A stretch of 64,000 nucleotides of DNA from Chitinimonas sp. BJYL2 (lineage in GTDB: Bacteria > Pseudomonadota > Gammaproteobacteria > Burkholderiales > Chitinimonadaceae), in assembly GCF_027257935.1 (NCBI RefSeq), contig NZ_JANZKW010000002.1, forward strand, positions 855,722-919,721, read 5' to 3'. Under the pieces are notes generated by a model. It had not been told where the DNA came from. It worked only from the letters and a program-made list of their open reading frames with translations, and ran no database searches. This document shows, one piece after another, positions 1 through 9,074 of this stretch. The translations under genes and the position numbers were made by a program. How positions within the stretch are numbered: the first letter of the stretch is position 1; each line of letters opens with the position of its first letter.

Positions 1-10
1 TTCCGCCGCC

Positions 11-916
11 TTAAACATCGACCCTGGATGGCAGATGAAGGCGCAGGTAGTCGATCAGCGCCCTCACCTTGGCAGGCAGGTAGCGTGCGGCGGGATACAC
101 CGCGTAGATACCGGCCGCCGGCAGCTGCCAGTCCGGCAGCAAATGGATCAAGCGGCCAGTGGCCAGATCCTCATGCAGCATGTAATCCGGCAGCACCCCG
201 CAACCGACATCCGCGCGGACGCATTCGCGCACCAGGGATGCACTGTTCATACGCATCACGGCGCGCCCCCGAACGGTTTCCGCAGCACCACCTTCGCCAT
301 GCCGGAACCCCCAGGTCAAGGGCGAGGGCAGCACGCTCAGTGCCACCCAGGGTTGTCCATTGAGTGCGGCGGGTGTACGCGGGCAGCCCATCTGTGCAAA
401 CAGTCCCGGCGTGGCGACCGCCACTTGGGCAAAGTCACCCAGTTTGACGGCATGCAGACTGGAATCGCGCAGGATGCCGGCTCGGATCGCCAGATCCATC
501 CCTTCCGCGACCAGATCCAATGGCGTATCGCTGGCCACCAGCTCCAGTTCCAGTGCGGGGTGCAAACGCGCGAACTGCACCAGCAAGCCACCCAACACGC
601 CTTCGCTGTAGGCCGACCCGGCCGTAATACGTAGCCGCCCTGACAGCGTGCCTTCCTGCCCCAGACGGGAAACCGCCTCATGCAAACCCGCCAGCAAAGG
701 TGCGCAATCGGTGTGGAGGCGTTCTCCGGCTTCGGTCACGCCGACGCGACGCGTGGTGCGGGTCAGCAGCGCCACGCCCAGCTCGGCCTCCAGTCGGGCC
801 ACCTGCTGGCTGAGCTGCGACTTGGCCATGCCCAGCTTGTCGGCAGCAGCAGTAAAGCCCCCGGCCTCAACTACGGCTGCAAACAGGGCGAGTCGGTTCA
901 GATCAGGCTGGCGCAT
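11..916 (-). CDS. LysR-family transcriptional regulator
   Basis: A 301-residue protein of normal LysR length. The N-terminal winged helix-turn-helix occupies about residues 1-62 (start MRQPDLNRLALFAAVVEAGG, then SQLSQQVARLEAELGVALL, the usual recognition-helix region). A periplasmic-binding-like effector domain follows, about residues 88-295. It diverges from the NAD(P)-binding oxidoreductase gene at 1060 across a 143-bp gap, the classic layout of a LysR regulator and its target, so it probably controls that gene and itself. The effector is unknown. The start is the ATG at 914-916. Family assignment is secure; the target is inferred. Confidence 0.93.
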   Translation of the reverse strand: MRQPDLNRLALFAAVVEAGGFTAAADKLGMAKSQLSQQVARLEAELGVALLTRTTRRVGVTEAGERLHTDCAPLLAGLHEAVSRLGQEGTLSGRLRITAGSAYSEGVLGGLLVQFARLHPALELELVASDTPLDLVAEGMDLAIRAGILRDSSLHAVKLGDFAQVAVATPGLFAQMGCPRTPAALNGQPWVALSVLPSPLTWGFRHGEGGAAETVRGRAVMRMNSASLVRECVRADVGCGVLPDYMLHEDLATGRLIHLLPDWQLPAAGIYAVYPAARYLPAKVRALIDYLRLHLPSRVDV

Positions 917-1059
917 ATTTTGTTATCAAATCAAGAACGATGATTTCAACTTTACGAGATTTATCAAAACAATGTCGGAGTGCAACATGGCGTCACTGTC
1001 CACCCCGGCACTCGGGTTACGGGGCAGACAACTCCTTAACCCCGACAGGAATCACCATC
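917..1059. promoter_or_regulatory. Divergent promoter region between LysR gene and oxidoreductase
   Basis: This short AT-rich gap separates two divergent starts. It carries a direct repeat of TTATCAAA at 923-930 and 961-968, 38 bp apart, in otherwise GC-rich DNA. These could be LysR contact sites or promoter parts; this is inference from position and composition only. Confidence 0.4.
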
Positions 1060-1704
1060 ATGAAGATTGCTTTGATTGGCGCCACCGGCTTTGTAGGCAG
1101 CGCTCTGCTCGATGAGGCCCTGCAACGCGGCGTCGCGGTCACCGCGCTGGTTCGCGCCCCCGCAAGACTGGTACCGCGACAGGGCCTGACCGTGGTTCAG
1201 GCCGATGTGTATCAACGGGATGCGGTAACGGCTGCCGTGGGCGGCGCCGAGGTGGTGATCAGCGCCTTCAATCCCGGCTGGGACAAAATGGACATCCATG
1301 ATCTGTTTCTCCGGGGCCATGACGCCATCGTGGCCGGAGTCAAGGCCGCGGGCGTGCCCCGCTTCATCACGGTGGGCGGCGCGGGCAGTCTCTATGTGGC
1401 ACCGGGTTTGCAGCTTGTGGATACCCCGACCTTTCCGGCCGAGTACAAGCAAGGTGCACTTGCCGCACGCGAAGCACTGCAACGCATGCGCAATGAAACC
1501 ACGCTTGATTGGGTATTTGTCTCACCCCCTGCGCTGCTGGCGCCCGGCGCACGTACCGGCGACTACCGGCTGGGCGCCGATGACTTGCTGATGGCGGGTG
1601 AGCAACCCGCCGGCATCAGCACGGCAGACCTTGCGGTCGCCATTCTGGATGAGGCCACTACGCCGCGCCATCACCGCCAGCGCATCACGGTGGCCAGCCG
1701 CTGA
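1060..1704 (+). CDS. NAD(P)-dependent oxidoreductase, NmrA/YwnB-like
   Basis: The start MKIALIGATGFVGSALLDEA gives a Rossmann dinucleotide-binding motif GATGFVG at residues 7-13. From this ATG the protein has 214 residues, typical of the atypical short-chain dehydrogenase/NAD(P)H-binding family. The frame is open upstream to 940, but the ATG at 1060 begins right at the Rossmann fold, so it is chosen as start. The substrate is not evident; relatives act as flavin or quinone reductases or as NADP sensors. Divergent from the LysR regulator at 11-916, its likely controller. Confidence 0.88.
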   Translation: MKIALIGATGFVGSALLDEALQRGVAVTALVRAPARLVPRQGLTVVQADVYQRDAVTAAVGGAEVVISAFNPGWDKMDIHDLFLRGHDAIVAGVKAAGVPRFITVGGAGSLYVAPGLQLVDTPTFPAEYKQGALAAREALQRMRNETTLDWVFVSPPALLAPGARTGDYRLGADDLLMAGEQPAGISTADLAVAILDEATTPRHHRQRITVASR

Positions 1705-1865
1705 TACGCACGCCGTACGCCCAGGCCGGGATGCGCAACACCGGTGCCGCCGGATCGTCATCGCCGTCCGGCGCATCGTCAGAACACGACCCTGCCGGAC
1801 GCGCCAGCAGGGTCTATCTTGGAAATGGGAAAACGCCGATACCCGGTTACAGCCGGAAGTACGCC

Positions 1866-2627
1866 TTGATCAAATCACTGTTCATGCTCTTGCTGGCACT
1901 CGCCGCCGGGCTGGCCCATGCCGCTGATCGGGTCCGGCTGGCCAGCGGCGAGTGGCCGCCTTATGCAGGTGCCACCCTGCCGCAGCAAGGGATTGCCGCT
2001 CAGATCATCCGCAGCGCCCTGGCCGATGATGAGACTCAGGTCGAGTTCGTGCACCTGTCCTGGAAACGCGGGCTGGAGCTGGCACGGCGGGGGCATCTGG
2101 ATGGGGCGATCCTCTGGCAACCGTCGCGTCTCAATAGTGACTTTCTGGCAACCGAGCCCCTGCTGTACAGCGAGGTCGTGCTTGCCTACCGCGCGGATCT
2201 GCTGTTGGGCGAGGAGCCGCTGACGGTGCCACCCGGCACCCGTATCGGCTTGCCCAATGGTTACAAGTACGAGCAGATACCTGTCATTCAGGCCCTGTTG
2301 ACCCAGTCCGGGCAAGACGCCGTGATGATTCTGGATGATGCGCAAGGCATCAAAGCCCTGCAGGTGGGCAGGATCGATGTTTTCCCCATTGATCGGGGCG
2401 TGGCACGCTGGTTGTTGCGGCACACGCCCAATGGCGCCTCCGGGGTAAAGCTTCGTAGCCAACCCGTTCAGATTGAGGCTTTATCGGTGCTGCTGCATCG
2501 TCACACCCCCAAGGCCGAACGCTTGCTGGCCCGGATCAATGCCGGTTTGGCACGCCTGCGCAGTTCGGGGCAACTGGGCAGCCTGTTGCAACTCTATGGG
2601 GCGCAAGCCGACACGCCAGTCCCCTGA
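1866..2627 (+). CDS. Periplasmic substrate-binding protein, family 3
   Basis: The protein is a bacterial extracellular solute-binding protein family 3 member. After a signal peptide (SLFMLLLALAAGLAHA, cleaved before ADRV) comes the typical opening VRLASGEWPPYAG and a two-lobe fold with GTRIGLPNGYKY near the hinge. A TTG at 1866 is preferred as start because GGAAG lies 7 nt upstream; the ATG at 1884 is the alternative. The frame is open back to 1731. No permease or ATPase is adjacent, so it is a stand-alone binding protein as is common in betaproteobacteria. The ligand is unknown, perhaps an amino acid. Confidence 0.85.
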   Translation: MIKSLFMLLLALAAGLAHAADRVRLASGEWPPYAGATLPQQGIAAQIIRSALADDETQVEFVHLSWKRGLELARRGHLDGAILWQPSRLNSDFLATEPLLYSEVVLAYRADLLLGEEPLTVPPGTRIGLPNGYKYEQIPVIQALLTQSGQDAVMILDDAQGIKALQVGRIDVFPIDRGVARWLLRHTPNGASGVKLRSQPVQIEALSVLLHRHTPKAERLLARINAGLARLRSSGQLGSLLQLYGAQADTPVP

Positions 2628-2653
2628 TGCGCCGATGCTTTGCACGGCCAAGC

Positions 2654-3340
2654 TCAGAAGGGCATCAACTCGGTACGCCGTTCGATGATCCAGCCCATCA
2701 GCGCGGCCTTTTCATGACCGTGCACATGCTGTACGCATGACAAGCGCTGCATGGCGGCATGGAACTCGCCATATTCACGCAGGATTTCCGCCGCCATCAG
2801 TTGATGAAACTCGTCATGTGGCGACAGGATGGCCAATAGCCGCTCGGTATTGGCATGAAATCGCGGCGCCAGCCGCTCCCAGGGTTCACCGTGGCCATGA
2901 CGCCGTACGTCATTGTGATGACGCAGGCACTGCAAGCGCAGATCGATCTCGGCATCGGCGCGGGCTGCCGGCAGCGCGGCTTCCACGGCTTCGAGGCTCA
3001 GCAAGGTGAGCACCGGTGCAGACAGATAGCGCTCCAGCAATGCCAGCTCGCGGCTCTTGCCAAAGCGCGGCAGCAGATGCCAGCCATCATCTTCAATCCG
3101 GAAATCCAGCTCATCGATACTCGATGGCAGCACCCCTGCCCGCTCCGCCTGTGAGCGCAGGAAAGGCTGGTGACAATTGGTGCAGGCCACCATGTCTGCC
3201 GGCGTATGCCAGAAGGTGTCGACGACCCTCAGGTCCGACCAGACCTCGGCATCAAAGCGGTTATGCAGATCGATCGCCTGGCAGCGCAACCACTGCCGGC
3301 AGTGCGGGCATACCAGAACGTTGGCTGCGCCAGGCCGCAT
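2654..3340 (-). CDS. Hypothetical protein with N-terminal zinc-ribbon cysteines
   Basis: A 228-residue cytoplasmic protein of unknown function. Residues 11-14 form CPHC and a second CTNC lies near residues 53-56, a spacing that suggests a zinc ribbon similar to CpXC-type domains. The rest is helical and rich in charged and aromatic residues, without a catalytic motif I recognise. The start at 3340 is supported by GAGGAA about 4 nt upstream. It is convergent with the binding-protein gene ending at 2627 and shows no functional link to its neighbours. Confidence 0.75.
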   Translation of the reverse strand: MRPGAANVLVCPHCRQWLRCQAIDLHNRFDAEVWSDLRVVDTFWHTPADMVACTNCHQPFLRSQAERAGVLPSSIDELDFRIEDDGWHLLPRFGKSRELALLERYLSAPVLTLLSLEAVEAALPAARADAEIDLRLQCLRHHNDVRRHGHGEPWERLAPRFHANTERLLAILSPHDEFHQLMAAEILREYGEFHAAMQRLSCVQHVHGHEKAALMGWIIERRTELMPF

Positions 3341-3500
3341 GATTTCCTCAGTACGTTTTTATTGTTTGCCGGATCGGGGGCGTATTGCCCCGGCTGGGTG
3401 CATTGTAGCCAAGCCAGCGACACCGTCACTCCTTCTTTGGGATGAATCTGCCGCCAATCAACCGATAAGATCGGCATCTGACGCGCCGGTCAAAAGCGCG

Positions 3501-4181
3501 CTAAAGCTCGACCCACTGGCGCAGCAGGTTGTGATAGATCCCGGTGATCCGGATGATCTCGTCGGTATCGCCGTGCTTGGCTCGCAGCACCTGGATGGAC
3601 TGATCCAGATCGAACAGCATGGCCCGGCGCTCTGCGGAGCGCACCATGCTCTGGATCCAGAAAAACGATGCCAGCCGGGCACCGCGGGTGACCGGTTCAA
3701 CCCGATGCAGGCTGGTGGAGGGGTAAAGGATCATGTCGCCGGCTGCCAGCTTCACGCTGTGCAAGCCATAGGTATCCTCGATCATCAGTTCACCGCCGTC
3801 GTATTCGTCCGGCTCGCTGAAGAACAGGGTGGCGGAAAGGTCGGTACGCACCCGGATATCGGTGCCGGGTACACCGCGTACGGCGTTATCGATATGGTTG
3901 CCGAAGTCCTGCCCGCCCTCATAACGATTGAACAGCGGGCGGATGATCTCCTTGGGCAAGGCCGCCGAGAAAAACAGCGCATGACCCTGCAGGGCCTGAC
4001 GAATGATCTGGCCGATATGCGCCGTGGCCGGGTCCTCGGGGGGCAACTGCTGATTACGCTTGACCTGGCTCGACTGATTGCCTGCCGTGAGCTTGCCATC
4101 TGCCCAGCCGGCGGCATCCAGACGCTGCCGGCAGTGACGAACGGTGGCGGCATCCAGCACCGCAGGGATATGCAACAACAT
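3501..4181 (-). CDS. PiuC/YbiX-type Fe(II)/2-oxoglutarate hydroxylase
   Basis: Member of the PKHD-type hydroxylase family (YbiX/PiuC), 226 residues, the usual family length. The iron ligands are visible: His96 and Asp98 in NHIDNAV and His159 in SLHRVEP, with the 2-oxoglutarate-binding Arg169 in TRGAR. The frame extends to 4244, but the ATG at 4181 starts the conserved [10 protein letters not shown]. It lies just downstream of, and on the same strand as, a siderophore receptor; such pairs (fiu-ybiX, piuA-piuC) are common in iron-uptake loci, although the substrate remains unproven. A perfect hairpin separates the two genes and may lower its expression. Confidence 0.9.
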   Translation of the reverse strand: MLLHIPAVLDAATVRHCRQRLDAAGWADGKLTAGNQSSQVKRNQQLPPEDPATAHIGQIIRQALQGHALFFSAALPKEIIRPLFNRYEGGQDFGNHIDNAVRGVPGTDIRVRTDLSATLFFSEPDEYDGGELMIEDTYGLHSVKLAAGDMILYPSTSLHRVEPVTRGARLASFFWIQSMVRSAERRAMLFDLDQSIQVLRAKHGDTDEIIRITGIYHNLLRQWVEL

Positions 4182-4204
4182 GATGAGTTCCTGATCTGTC
4201 AAAA

Positions 4205-4238
4205 CAAGCCCATCCGCCATGCATGGCGGATGGGCTTG
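4205..4238 (-). terminator. Hairpin terminator/attenuator between receptor and piuC-like gene
   Basis: A perfect 17-bp inverted repeat with no loop (CAAGCCCATCCGCCATG and its complement) lies between the receptor stop and the hydroxylase start. On the minus strand it is followed by only four T residues, so partial termination or mRNA-end protection is likely. Confidence 0.65.
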
Positions 4239-4254
4239 TGGCAATGCGCCGGTC

Positions 4255-6495
4255 TTACCAGTACTTGTAGCTGACCGTTAGGCGCGCGCTACGGTTGATA
4301 CCCGGCGTGGCAAAACCCGGATACATGCCTTCAAAGTAGGGTTTGTCGGCCAGGTTGTACAGATTGAGCTGGGCGCTGAGATTACGGTGCGTGTACTCGA
4401 CCGAAGCATCCCAGCGGGTAAACGCGGGCAGATGCGTGGTGTTGTTCAGGGCCGAACCATTGCTGTACCGATCCGCGAAGCGCAGACCCAGATAGTTGGC
4501 ACCCAAGCCGACCTTCCAGTCACTGCCGATCTTGTAGGTTGTCCACAGATTGCCCGTGTGGCTCGGGGCATTCGGTGGGCGCTTGCCGATATTGCCCTGC
4601 GTGGTGGGACCGGATTTATCGATACGCGGGTTCATGTAGGCGTAGCCGGCAAATACCGCCCAGGCGTCGGTGATCTGCCCCGCCAGCTCCAGTTCGATAC
4701 CCTTGGTAGAGCGCTGGCCCGAGAGCAGGTAATCCACGGTAGGGGTTGTATCCGTCACATCAGTCTGGCGCTCGTTGGTCTTGATCGTGTCAAAGATGGC
4801 CGTGCGCACCGCCAGTTGCTTGTCGAACAGATCCCACTTGGCACCAATTTCGTAGTTCTTGTTCTTCTCGGGCGGGGTATTGCTGCCCGCCACATCCAGC
4901 GCATAAGCCTCGGCAGAGGGGTTGAACGAATTGCCGAAGGAGGCGTAGTAACTCTGCATGCTGTCGGGCTGCCAGATCAAGCCGGTACGCAGGCTCCAGA
5001 TATGCTCGGTGCGGTTACGCACATCAATCACCTTGCCGGCATTCACGCCCACCTGCGGCCGCGTCTCCACCCCCGTCTTGAAGCGGTCGTAACGTGCACC
5101 CACCAAGAGCTTGATCTGCGGCGTCAGCGACATGACATCCTGCATGAACAGGGCGCCCGTCTCCGCGCTGACATCCCCCACACTGGTAACCACCAGCGGC
5201 GCGCAAACCACCGGTGCGTTCACATTGGGATTGCCTACCGTGCCCGCTGGCGTCGCGCAGGGTTGGGCCTGACCAGCAGCATTTACGCCATGCGCCCGGC
5301 TGAGGATCTCCACCGTCTCGCGGGTCAGTTCCAGTCCGGCCACCACCTCGTGGCGGATACCGGCAGTGTCCAGGCGGAACGTCATGTCCGTCAGGTTGGA
5401 AAGGATTTCCTGATCCCGTTTGCGCAGTGGGCGGCCGCGGGTAATCACGCTCGCATCCGTGAGCTGGCCACCCGTTACCGTCGTGTTGAGCCTAGGGGCC
5501 GAGGCGCGCAGATCCGTATCGTAGTTGCCGGCGCGGGTCACGCTGCGCAGCACCACACCCGGCGCAAAGCGATGCTGGATATCGAAGGTCAGCACGTCGA
5601 CCTTGTTGTCTTCGCTATCGATAGCGGTCAGACCGAAGAACTTGTCCGTTGTCGGCATGGGCTGACCCTTGAAATACGGGACGCCGTAGTCAGGGACATT
5701 GTCTTCTTCGTAGTGCAGATAGCTCAGTGTCACTTCGGTAGGCGTACCGATACCGAACTTGATCGCCGGGGCAATACCCATGCGATTCTGCTCGACGCCT
5801 TCGCGGAAACTACCGGCTTCCTGCTTCATCACATTCACGCGCAGGCCCGATGTATCCGACAAGCCCTTGTTGAAATCCCCTTCGACCCGACGGAAGTCGT
5901 CGCTACCCACCGTCGCCGATACCGTGTGCAGATCGCTCTGGAACGGGGTCTTGCTGACCTGGTTGATCACGCCACCGGTTGAACCCTTGCCATACAGCAT
6001 GGATGCGGGACCACGCAGCACCTCCACCCGGTCCACAAAGAAGGTGTCGCGGTTGTACTGGGCACCATCGCGGAAGTTATCGAGGAAAATGTCGTTGCTG
6101 GCCGAGAAGCCACGCATCACGATCCCGTCGCCAGAGTTCCCGCCCTCCGAGGCATTGAAGGTAATGCCAGGGGCGTTATAGAGCGCTTCCTTGATCGTGT
6201 TGGCATCACGTTCCTGCAGCACCCGGTTGGTGATGCTGGTCGTGGCTTGCGGTACGTCGCGAATCGCCGAAGGTACACGGCCCACCGTGGTGAAATCGGC
6301 ATTGTAGGTATCTGCCGTGCCATTGGGATCACGCGCGCGATCCGCTTCCACCTTGACTGCAGCCAGTGCCTTCTCCTCACCGGTCGGCACTGTCTCGGCG
6401 GCAAAAGCAGTGCTGACCGCACCCGCCACCAGCATGGCTGCTGGCAGCTTGGCAAAGTGACGCACCGCGCTGGTTTTCTTTTCGATCTCGCGCAT
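4255..6495 (-). CDS. TonB-dependent catecholate siderophore receptor (Fiu-like)
   Basis: Outer-membrane receptor, 746 residues from the ATG at 6495, which has GAGGAA about 9 nt upstream; the frame is open to 6699. A signal peptide ([13 protein letters not shown]) precedes a short TonB-box region, a plug domain ([15 protein letters not shown] through [19 protein letters not shown]) and a 22-strand barrel ending YKYW, an aromatic terminus as expected for BamA recognition. The plug matches the FhuA/Fiu-type siderophore receptor subfamily. It would import ferric catecholates using TonB energy. A Fur-like box upstream and the PiuC-like gene downstream support iron regulation. Confidence 0.93.
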   Translation of the reverse strand: MREIEKKTSAVRHFAKLPAAMLVAGAVSTAFAAETVPTGEEKALAAVKVEADRARDPNGTADTYNADFTTVGRVPSAIRDVPQATTSITNRVLQERDANTIKEALYNAPGITFNASEGGNSGDGIVMRGFSASNDIFLDNFRDGAQYNRDTFFVDRVEVLRGPASMLYGKGSTGGVINQVSKTPFQSDLHTVSATVGSDDFRRVEGDFNKGLSDTSGLRVNVMKQEAGSFREGVEQNRMGIAPAIKFGIGTPTEVTLSYLHYEEDNVPDYGVPYFKGQPMPTTDKFFGLTAIDSEDNKVDVLTFDIQHRFAPGVVLRSVTRAGNYDTDLRASAPRLNTTVTGGQLTDASVITRGRPLRKRDQEILSNLTDMTFRLDTAGIRHEVVAGLELTRETVEILSRAHGVNAAGQAQPCATPAGTVGNPNVNAPVVCAPLVVTSVGDVSAETGALFMQDVMSLTPQIKLLVGARYDRFKTGVETRPQVGVNAGKVIDVRNRTEHIWSLRTGLIWQPDSMQSYYASFGNSFNPSAEAYALDVAGSNTPPEKNKNYEIGAKWDLFDKQLAVRTAIFDTIKTNERQTDVTDTTPTVDYLLSGQRSTKGIELELAGQITDAWAVFAGYAYMNPRIDKSGPTTQGNIGKRPPNAPSHTGNLWTTYKIGSDWKVGLGANYLGLRFADRYSNGSALNNTTHLPAFTRWDASVEYTHRNLSAQLNLYNLADKPYFEGMYPGFATPGINRSARLTVSYKYW

Positions 6496-6690
6496 GAACT
6501 GAATTTCCTCAACTATCCGTGACAGGCAGCGGCCAAGAGCCTCTGCCAGAAAAAAGACCAGCCCCATGAGGGGCTGGAAGTCCGTACTGGGTATGACAGC
6601 AACAGCGGCATCGGCCCTGTTGGCGCCGCATGCATGGCAGTTTGGCTTCCCGGTCAAACTGCCATGCACTGGGCACGAACCAAATACTAT

Positions 6691-6705
6691 CGATAACATT
6701 TCTCA
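6691..6705 (-). promoter_or_regulatory. Candidate Fur box upstream of siderophore receptor
   Basis: Read on the minus strand, TGAGAAATGTTATCG matches 10 of 14 defined positions of the 7-1-7 Fur consensus TGATAATNATTATCA. It lies in an AT-rich stretch between the receptor and relA, about 195 bp upstream of the receptor start. A weaker overlapping site follows at about 6708-6722. Confidence 0.6.
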
Positions 6706-6783
6706 TTTGCAAATAGTAATGTTTCTCGTTTGATATAAAGGCCGGGCTGCGGTCTGCCGAAAAGCCCGTGGCATAATCCCCGC

Positions 6784-8988
6784 ATGGTTGCTCCTACCCG
6801 CCCTCTTGCTGTCTCTGTTGCCGAAGCCGCCGACCCGCAGGGCTGGCTGGCGCGACTGGCTGATCGCTATGACGCCGACGACATGACGCGGCTTGCCGAT
6901 GCCATGACCTGGGCGCAGGACCTTTATGCCGGCAAGCGCTATGCGCCGATCAATGCGCCCATCTTTCCCCATGCCGTCGCCGCCGCCAGCATCGTGGCGG
7001 ACTTGCGCCTGAATGCAGATACCGTCATTGCTACCCTGCTGTTCTGCGCTGCGGATCACTTGCCCGATGCGGCCGCGCAAATCCGTGCCCGCTTCGGCGA
7101 CACGGTAGCGCAGCTGGTCGACGGAATCGGCAAGGTACGCAAGATGGCCGCACTGAGTCAGCTGCCGGCGGGTCGCCAGCACGATGCGCAGCAACAGATT
7201 GAAACCGTGCGCAAGATGCTGCTGGCCATGGTCGAAGACATCCGGGTCGTGCTCGTGAAGCTGGCTTGGCGTACCCAGACCATGCACTACCTGGCCCATT
7301 GCCCTGAGTCAGTCCGGCTCGCCATTGCGCGGGAAACCCTCGACATCTTTGCCCCGCTGGCCAACCGGCTCGGGGTATGGCAAATCAAGTGGGAGCTGGA
7401 GGACTTGGGCTTCCGCTTCCTGGAGCCCGTGCTTTACAAAAAGATCGCCGGCTTGCTGGATGAAAAGCGGGCTGATCGCGAGCATTTCATTAGCGATGCG
7501 ATTGCCAGCCTGCGTGAGGCGCTGTTGCGCCAAGGCGTCAAAGCGGATCTGATGGGGCGACCCAAGCACATCTACAGCATCTACAAGAAGATGCAGCAGA
7601 AGCGCCTCGACTTCAGCGAGGTCTACGATATCCGCGCCATCCGCGTGCTCGTCGACAGCGTGGCCGACTGCTATGCCGCGCTCGGCGTGGTGCATCACAT
7701 CTGGCAGCCCATACCCGGCGAGTTCGACGACTACATCAGCCACCCCAAGGGCAACTTCTACCGCAGCCTGCATACGGTGGTGGTCGGCCCCCAGGACAAG
7801 GCGCTCGAAGTGCAGATCCGCACGGTAGAGATGCACGAGCACGCCGAATATGGGGTGGCGGCACACTGGCGCTACAAGGAAGGCGGTCACGGCGACACGC
7901 GCTACGAAGAGAAGATCGCCTGGCTACGCCAGTTACTCGACTGGCGCGACGAGATGAGCCAGCAAACGCCGCTGGCCGAGGCCTTCCAGGCCGAACAGTT
8001 CGACGACACCGTGTATGCGCTCACGCCGGCAGGCCGCGTCATTGCCCTGCCACAGGGCAGCACACCGCTCGATTTTGCCTACCACCTGCATTCCGATCTC
8101 GGCCACCGCTGCCGCGGCGCGAAGGTGGATGGCCATATTGTGCCCCTGAGCACCCCCTTGCAGACCGGTCAGCGGGTCGAGATTCTGGCCGCCAAGGAGG
8201 GGGGGCCCAGTATCGACTGGCTACACGAAGGCTATTTGAAGAGTCATCGGGCCATCCAGAAGGTTCGCCACTGGCTGCGGCAGCAGAATCTGGATATTGC
8301 CATCGAGACGGGTCGGGGCATTCTGGAGCGCGAGATCGCCCGCAGCGGCCAACATCCGAACCTGGAGGATCTGGCCACCCGTATGGGCTACAAGCAACTC
8401 AACGAGTTGCTCGCCGCGGTGGGGCAGAACGAAGTCACGTCCCGCGATCTCGCCATGGCGCTGGTGCCCGCACCGGTGCCGGCGCCCCTGGAAACCAGTG
8501 ATATCGTCAAGCGTGCCCGCGCCGACCATCAGGGCGAAGGCATCCTGATCGAGGGCGTGGACAAGCTGATGACCATGCTCTCCAAATGCTGCAAACCCGT
8601 GCCACCCGACCCGGTCGTCGGTTTTGTCACCAAAGGTCGAGGCATCAGCATTCATCGCAGTGACTGCGCCACGCTCAAGCGCTTGTCAGCACAGGCACCC
8701 GAGCGGCTGATCACGGCGGATTGGGGTGACAAGCTGACTCGCGGGCAGAACGGACAGGTATTCGCGGCCGACATCGAGATCGAGGCGCATGATCGTCCCA
8801 GCCTCTTGCGCGACATTTCCGATCTGTTTTCGCGCGACAAGATCAATGTTACGGCAGCGCAAACCTTGACCCGCCATCAGGTGGCCAATATGCGCTTTAC
8901 CCTGGAAATCCGTGATGGCGAGGCGCTGCAGCGCATCACCGCGCAAGTGCAGCAGGTGCCTGGCGTCATACGGGTGTCCCGGCGCTGA
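6784..8988 (+). CDS. relA: (p)ppGpp synthetase RelA
   Basis: Ribosome-associated alarmone synthetase, 734 residues, full family length. Order: a degenerate HD hydrolase domain (about 50-200), the synthetase domain (about 250-360) containing GRPKHIYSIYKKM and EFDDYISHPKGN, then TGS (about 405-470), zinc-finger/helical region with CCKPVPPDPVVGF, and C-terminal ACT (about 655-734). The EXDD motif (Glu313-Asp316) is the signature of monofunctional RelA, in contrast to RXKD of SpoT/Rel. The HD motif is replaced by LLFCAADH, so no hydrolase activity is expected. The gene stands alone and ends at a strong terminator. Confidence 0.96.
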   Translation: MVAPTRPLAVSVAEAADPQGWLARLADRYDADDMTRLADAMTWAQDLYAGKRYAPINAPIFPHAVAAASIVADLRLNADTVIATLLFCAADHLPDAAAQIRARFGDTVAQLVDGIGKVRKMAALSQLPAGRQHDAQQQIETVRKMLLAMVEDIRVVLVKLAWRTQTMHYLAHCPESVRLAIARETLDIFAPLANRLGVWQIKWELEDLGFRFLEPVLYKKIAGLLDEKRADREHFISDAIASLREALLRQGVKADLMGRPKHIYSIYKKMQQKRLDFSEVYDIRAIRVLVDSVADCYAALGVVHHIWQPIPGEFDDYISHPKGNFYRSLHTVVVGPQDKALEVQIRTVEMHEHAEYGVAAHWRYKEGGHGDTRYEEKIAWLRQLLDWRDEMSQQTPLAEAFQAEQFDDTVYALTPAGRVIALPQGSTPLDFAYHLHSDLGHRCRGAKVDGHIVPLSTPLQTGQRVEILAAKEGGPSIDWLHEGYLKSHRAIQKVRHWLRQQNLDIAIETGRGILEREIARSGQHPNLEDLATRMGYKQLNELLAAVGQNEVTSRDLAMALVPAPVPAPLETSDIVKRARADHQGEGILIEGVDKLMTMLSKCCKPVPPDPVVGFVTKGRGISIHRSDCATLKRLSAQAPERLITADWGDKLTRGQNGQVFAADIEIEAHDRPSLLRDISDLFSRDKINVTAAQTLTRHQVANMRFTLEIRDGEALQRITAQVQQVPGVIRVSRR

Positions 8989-9021
8989 ACCCGGCGCCAG
9001 CTCGCCTAGTCAGCCACGCCC

Positions 9022-9055
9022 ACAAAAAAGCCACCGGCACCGGTGGCTTTTTTGT
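9022..9055. terminator. Bidirectional rho-independent terminator after relA
   Basis: ACAAAAAAGCCACCGG and CCGGTGGCTTTTTTGT form a near-perfect stem flanked by A and T tracts on each side. It can stop transcription of relA (plus) and of the chemotaxis operon (minus), which converge here. Confidence 0.92.
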
Positions 9056-9074
9056 AGGCGATCGCAAAGGGGCA

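Noticed and set aside
940..1059. Upstream extension of the oxidoreductase frame
   Set aside because: The extension has no conserved features and the Rossmann motif starts right after the ATG at 1060.
4387..5982. 531-codon plus-strand open frame opposite the siderophore receptor
   Set aside because: It is antisense to a clearly identified TonB-dependent receptor, has no recognisable domain and reflects GC-rich codon bias.
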